A stretch of 64,000 nucleotides of DNA, from assembly GCA_002150815.3 (NCBI GenBank), contig NDFF03000370.1, positions 620,001 through 684,000 of the forward strand, given 5' to 3'. The first letter of the stretch is position 1, and the number at the start of each line of letters is the position of its first letter. A program made the position numbers and the translations under genes. The notes under the pieces were generated by a model. That model saw nothing but the letters and a program-made list of their open reading frames with translations, was not told the origin of the DNA and did not search any database. Below, piece after piece: positions 59,062 through 64,000 of this stretch. Source of the DNA: Grammothele lineata (Eukaryota > Basidiomycota > Agaricomycetes > Polyporales > Polyporaceae).

Positions 59062-62000
59062 GCATAACATGACGCACACGACCGACGGTGACGGCGAGGG
59101 GCGGAAGGCGGGGACTATTTTAGGAAAGTATACCTGTTTCGGAAAGAGGCAAGAGGCCCTTAGCCATGCGAGGAATGGTCGAAGACGGCCGTCCTTGCCT
59201 GGTCCTGCCGGCTTTGGTTTAGGCTGCTCGCAATATTAGCAGGTTGGAGCGGGACCCTGGCGCGCGGACTTGTGGATCGCACGCAGAACCCTTGCACATC
59301 TTGCGATCTCTCAATTTACCATCGCACGCGCCGCCCTGTGCGATGGGGCGGGCGCGCCCCCGCACGCGCGCAGGCAGGACGCGCCGGATCTGGCCAGTGC
59401 TCTCACGTCGTGGCCAGCGTGCACCAGTTCGGCAGGCGGGGCCCTGGCTGGGAAGTGGCACGCTCGCGCGCCGCCGGCACCTGCATCAGCTCGTTCGCAG
59501 CGGCAGGTCTTCTCAGAACCGCTCGGTGGCGGGCGTATGTCCGTGAGAGTCGTGGGGGCAGGCACTCTCGGGCGGCGCGGCCAGTGAGGGAGCAGACGCA
59601 GGGTGTATGCGCTCGCGTCTCGAGCGCGCGCGCGCGCGTTCGGGGCGAAAGGCCCTGCACAGGCTGCGTCGCTGTTAACGCTTCTGTGTCCTGATCATGT
59701 GGGCTCGCAATCTGCGTGATATGTCCGTGCGGGGCGCAGGGCGTGGGGACAGGGCGGGGGCTCGTGTTGGGCTCGTAACCTGTTAGAGGGGAACGTGTCT
59801 GTTCGGGAGGGACGCAGTGCTGCACAGCCGAGCGAGGGTTGGTTCAGGGAATGCGAAATCGATCATACGCATGAGCTTCAGGACGGCCGCAGGTGATGAT
59901 ATCTCGGTCCGCCGACATGTCGACGAGAGTGGCAAACTTGAGGACTCTGTACTAGTCTTCTGTCATATCATGGACAGAAGCGTGCGGCCCCGATGGCAAG
60001 CCTGGCGGCGCGGATGCGAGCCCCGGGCATTGACCCGGAGAGTGGCAGCACTTTCCATCTAACTCATTGATCCCACCCAGAGGTCATTGTGCCACACGCC
60101 GCGGCGGACCATCGCCAGCTGCATGCGCTGCAGCATTAGTGTCTAGGCAGACGGAGTGCGCACTAGCCATCCAAACACCCCAATATCGACAATATGAGAG
60201 GCGGCTGTACGTCCCACTCCGCCTCCCCATCCAGCTTTCCGCTGCCCACGCACATCCGGAAATGCACTATGTGAATCACTTACTGATTGTTTGCGATGGA
60301 AGCCCAGCCCGCCTTTCGCACGTTCGGTTCCGCCTGAACCTGTCCAGGGTCCTCTATGGACCGCTGCGGGCGCACGAACAGTTCACAGAAAGCCTCCGAG
60401 GTGCGCGCATCGCAAATGCATCCGCCTCGAATGAGGTCGTATACGCAGTGTGCGTTAAACATACATGCGTACGTGGACGCCGTACTCCTCGAGAGTCCTC
60501 GCGCCATTCCGGGTCCGGTACGCACGGGCGCACCGGCCGCTCTCCACAGTCCTGGTCCAGACTGGTGTTCAAGCTCAGGGAAGGGTCGGACGTGGACACT
60601 GGACAGCGCGCGCGGACGCTCCCCTGGGCACGGTGGCAGCCTATCACGGGCCCGCCCGGGTTGGGATGCTACCCATTTTGAAAACGGTTTGCAAACAGCT
60701 GTCGCGGCGACGGGCATGCAAACATAGAGAGGCCGAGAGAGAGGTCTGTGAGAGGTCGGTGGGCCGCGGTCTAAAATCGACACTCCGCCTCAGGCCGTAC
60801 GGAGTAATCAGTGCACACGCTGCGGACGCGGGATGGGCCTGAGGGCGCGACGTTTTCCACGGCAGCGAGGCGGCTGGCGTGACAGGCCGAGGCCGAAGGC
60901 ATCCGGCCGTCCGAGGACCGTCCGAGGAGGTCGCCACGACGACATGTAGGATTTTAGGGTTGAGCGGGAAGGCTGAGCACTGGCTGAGCACGCTCGTGTG
61001 TGTTTTGCTTCCGCGGCGCGGCAGGGATCGAGACGGGTTGGGGTGCACAGCCGCGATCGCGCGGGGGGAGAGCTGCTCAGGACAAACGTTTGGCCGGGAA
61101 ACCGTGCAATAAATCGTGAATCGTCAATAATCGTCGCCCGATGCCGCGCGGGCTTGGCCCGTCCGCGGATGCAGGGGCGAGACGGGGAGGGACAGCGACG
61201 GGGAGATATTATCGTATGAATAGTGATGATTGCCATGGACCGGAGCTGCGTACGATACATGACGGAACGATGACAAAAAGCGACGGTGATGAAGGGGTGC
61301 GACCCACGTGCCATCTGCGCGTATGTCTGGGCCGCAAAGTTGGCAATGGCGGTTGTGCGCGGAGCCGATAATTTCGCGGTGTGAGGGGGTACGGTTTACG
61401 AGTCGACGTCGGTGGCACCGATGGTGGCACCAGGCCGGAGGGTATGCCGGGCTTCGAAGGACAGTGCCGGAGGTGGTTCATGATGTCAACGGTGGCGGAT
61501 ATGCGCGAAGCGTACATAAGAGTCGCGCGTGGCACGAGGGTAATGAACGGATGTCGGCGAAAGATGGGCGACGAGGGAAGGGCCGAACGGAGGCCATGAA
61601 AGGGATAGACGGCTTCGCGCTGTCCATGGAGACATCCGGATATCATTTGGGTGAGAGAGGTCGACCCGAGGTGCCGGCGAGCGAGAAGAGGAATCTTAGA
61701 GGATAATTGGTGGCACGGCGAGCAAAGGGTCAGACCAGATTTTTGACGAGGATCAAGGGCTTTGATATTGGCGTGCGGGATGAGGCAAGACTGGACGCCA
61801 GCCACGGCGATGAGGGCGCACGCCGACGATGGTGGCGGGTGTCGCTGGGGGCGAGCATTCGCACTCGTTACGGTCGTTCGCGGTCCTGGCCGAGTCTGCT
61901 CGGCGTGGTGGCGGGCAAGGCACGGGCGCCTATTTCTCCACGTGGCACCCATGCACACACCTCACACAGGCTGTGCTAGACGCCCATAACGCGTGGCTCC

Positions 62001-62902
62001 GACTCCGGAGGAGGACCGGGCTGAGTCGATGGATGTCGCTGCCTGGGCGGCCTCTGGGGATGCTTGTTGGCTCTCTCTCTCTCGTCCAATTTCTCCAATT
62101 TCCTCGCCAACACCGCCTCCCGTGGTTTTTCCGCCATCAGCTCCTCCGTCGCGTGCGGTGCTCGCCCCGGCCTCTGTCCGCAAATTGGCCCCCAAGCGAG
62201 CCTTGCCAGTCGGACAGATGAACTATCTCACCGTGTGCATCTGCCACCCGCCTCCGCTTGCGAAAATGAGTCCGTAAATGACACCCCGTGGCGGCCACAG
62301 CAGCCTCGCACGTCTTGTCCGTCGCCAGCCCCCACGGCGAGCCACGCCCCGACGCCATGATCCCGCCCGTATCCCTCCCAGAAGCACATCCCCGCTCGCC
62401 CCCGGGAGGGACCGACTGATGACGCCGTCTTCACCCACCGCTCGTCCTGGCGCGCGTCTCGAAAAATTGAGGTGCGTGATTACTCATAACATATTCATTT
62501 CCATTCGTTTCCTCGTCGCCATACGCTTTTCGGTCTCTCCCCACTGCGCCCGGCCGTCCGTGACAGTCCCGGACGGCCCCAGATCTCGCCCCGTCCGATT
62601 CACTTACCGTCATCTCCAAACTCGTGCCGACGTCTGACTGCTCTCCAGCGCCAACTGTCGGTCCTCCCGCCGGCCCTACCTCCTCTCGAACCTAGTCGCC
62701 CATCCCTGAACATGGCTGTCCCCCGACAACATATAAGGCGTTCCAGCGGATGGCCAGCCTATCCATCCATCCCGCCGGCCATCCTCCGTCGTCCATCGTT
62801 TCCGTCTCCTTCTCTTCCTCGAACGTCTCCCGCCCGGGTACGTCCTCTCTTCTCTGCCCTTCTTGCGTCATACCCTGACCGCCGTCGATCAGTTCTTCTG
62901 CC
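59062..62902. other. 3.8 kb without a recognised gene
   Basis: GC-rich DNA with a CG dinucleotide run at about 59624-59638. The longest frame (61209-61958, minus, 249 codons) is Arg/Pro/Ser-rich with no domain and looks random. The right end is the promoter of the acetyltransferase. Confidence 0.4.
62732..62738 (+). promoter_or_regulatory. TATA-like box of the acetyltransferase gene
   Basis: TATAAGG about 165 bp before the ATG at 62903; a reasonable but not decisive core promoter element. Confidence 0.4.
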
Positions 62903-64000
62903 ATGCCTGGCCTCACCGCGACTTCTCCTCGTCCCTTCGTCCTCCAGCACGACAGCGCCGACGATTTCCTGTCCTTCACCTATCCCATCCTCCGACACCA
63001 CGAAGCCAGCTCCAACATCGTCCTTGCTCATGCGCTCAAGCGCGTCGGAGCCGCGGACGCCCTTAGTGGTTACGAGTTCATGTCCGACCAGGACATCGAT
63101 GCGCGCTTTGCCTCCGTCTCCTCCGATGCCTTCGCGCCCCATCAGTCCCAAGGCGCTTTCTGGCTCACTGTCTGGAGCGCTCCTACATCCCCCTCCACGC
63201 CTCCAACGCTCGACCTCGTCCTCGCGGCCGTCAACTGGACGCTCGGCGAGTACCCGATCTTCCTCTGGACTCCCCACCGCAGCGCCGCCTCTTCCTCGAC
63301 CTGGCTCGCGCTCCGCATTGAAGCCGTTGTCCACCATCTGAACCAGATCGTTCCTCCTGAACGCGTCTTTTCCGTCTTCGGCCTCACTTCACTGGTCAAA
63401 ACCTTCAGTCGTACCTGGACAACCCTCACCGGCTTCGTCGTCGAGCAGGAGCCGTTCTACGCCGCCCTCTTTTCGGAGTGCACCACGGCGACGTTCCGTG
63501 AAAGCGACGTACCCCTCCCCGAGGGCCACTGCCTGCGCCGGGCGGCGATCGCGGACCTCGAGCCCGTCGCACAGCTCTGCAAGGAATTCGCGGACGACTC
63601 GGTGAGTCACCCTCTCTCGCGCGCCCCGATGCAGCCGATCGCTGACCTCGGTCGATCTTTCCTCCGCTTACAGATCTACTTCCCCTTGAGCATCGAACGT
63701 GCCCGGGTCGAGGCGCGCGAGCTCATTTCAAAGCGGCTCGTCTGGGTCTACGACGCCGCCGGGGACATCACCACCATCTGCGCGGTGACTCGCAACAGCC
63801 ATCGCGTGTCCGCGATCACGAAGGTGTACACGACGCCCCGCTGGCGGCGCCAGGGGTGCGCAGAATTCCTAGTGCGCGAGGTGACCGCTCAGTAAGTCCG
63901 CCGCGCTCGCAATTTCTCGTCCTTCCCCACTGGCCCGCGCCTCTTTCATGGGCGCGGTGCCTTCCTTCCCGTCCCCGTGATCGCGATGTGATTGGACGCG
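62903..64000 (+). CDS. GNAT-family N-acetyltransferase (partial, runs off right edge)
   Basis: Exons 62903-63601 and 63674-63891 are inside the window. The donor at 63892 (CTCA/GTAAGT) has no acceptor in the remaining 108 bp, so the 3' part is outside. The N-terminal half (DSADDFLSFTYPILRHHEAS, then SSNIVLAHALKRV) is the region found in fungal GNAT proteins of unknown substrate. The acetyl-CoA loop is VSAITKVYTTPRWRRQGCAE, then FLVREV, matching motif A (R/Q-x-x-G-x-A). Preceding strands WVYDAAGDITTICAVTRNS fit the GNAT core. The substrate is unknown. CDS ends at 63891 within this window. Confidence 0.82.

Noticed and set aside
61209..61958. 249-codon minus-strand open frame
   Set aside because: Arg/Pro/Ser/His-rich with no domain, no codon pattern of a real gene, and overlapping equally long frames on the other strand; GC-rich DNA gives such frames by chance.

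Overview
The window is nuclear DNA of a filamentous basidiomycete, most likely an Agaricomycete and probably a wood-decay polypore. Genes are split by many 45-75 bp GT-AG introns, the DNA is GC-rich, and the standard code is used. The contents fit this: a secreted GH7 cellobiohydrolase, Ser/Thr-rich single-pass membrane proteins, a multi-ZZ NBR1 receptor and a calcium-regulated aspartate/glutamate carrier. No rRNA, tRNA, CRISPR array or prokaryotic feature was seen. The species cannot be named from sequence alone.

Left part (1-20.8 kb) is conserved housekeeping: methionine aminopeptidase 2 (minus, 3' end cut by the window edge) divergent from RIB7-type riboflavin reductase (plus); an unresolved 2 kb gap; a large RhoGEF (plus); a BTB/POZ protein (minus); an aminodeoxychorismate lyase-like protein (minus) divergent from a very large NBR1-type autophagy receptor (plus); and an FAD monooxygenase (minus).

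Middle part (21-37 kb) is accessory. It holds three related single-pass membrane proteins ending in a shared DGGS-x-H-x-S-x-Y ... LPP-x-Y tail (21.5-22.8, 32.1-33.0 and 34.1-35.5 kb). It also has a 1.45 kb element bounded by 24-bp terminal inverted repeats (23.9-25.4 kb), an F-box/LRR-like relic, the GH7 cellobiohydrolase (28.2-29.6 kb), an orphan 146-residue protein (31 kb) and a 74-residue hydrophobic/basic microprotein whose first coding exon is only its ATG (36.3-36.7 kb).

Right part (37-64 kb) returns to conserved genes: the Golgi SNARE GOS1, a TatD-family hydrolase, a small hydrophilic protein, tRNA m1G37 methyltransferase TRM5, the EF-hand aspartate/glutamate carrier, a secreted Thr/Ser/Cys repeat protein, a TRP14-like thioredoxin, an amidase, and a GNAT acetyltransferase cut by the right edge. 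Gaps of about 4 kb at 51.2-55.4 and 59.1-62.9 kb hold nothing I recognise.

Genes were assembled by joining reading frames across canonical splice sites by eye. Where exon lengths were checked they close in frame: RIB7 292 aa, RhoGEF 1048, NBR1 1659, GH7 441, GOS1 223, TRP14-like 114, microprotein 74, orphan 146. The most interesting points are two consecutive 5-nt microexons inside the carrier signature of the aspartate/glutamate carrier, the tail-sharing membrane protein family, the microprotein, and six ZZ fingers plus a candidate C-terminal Atg8-interaction motif in NBR1.
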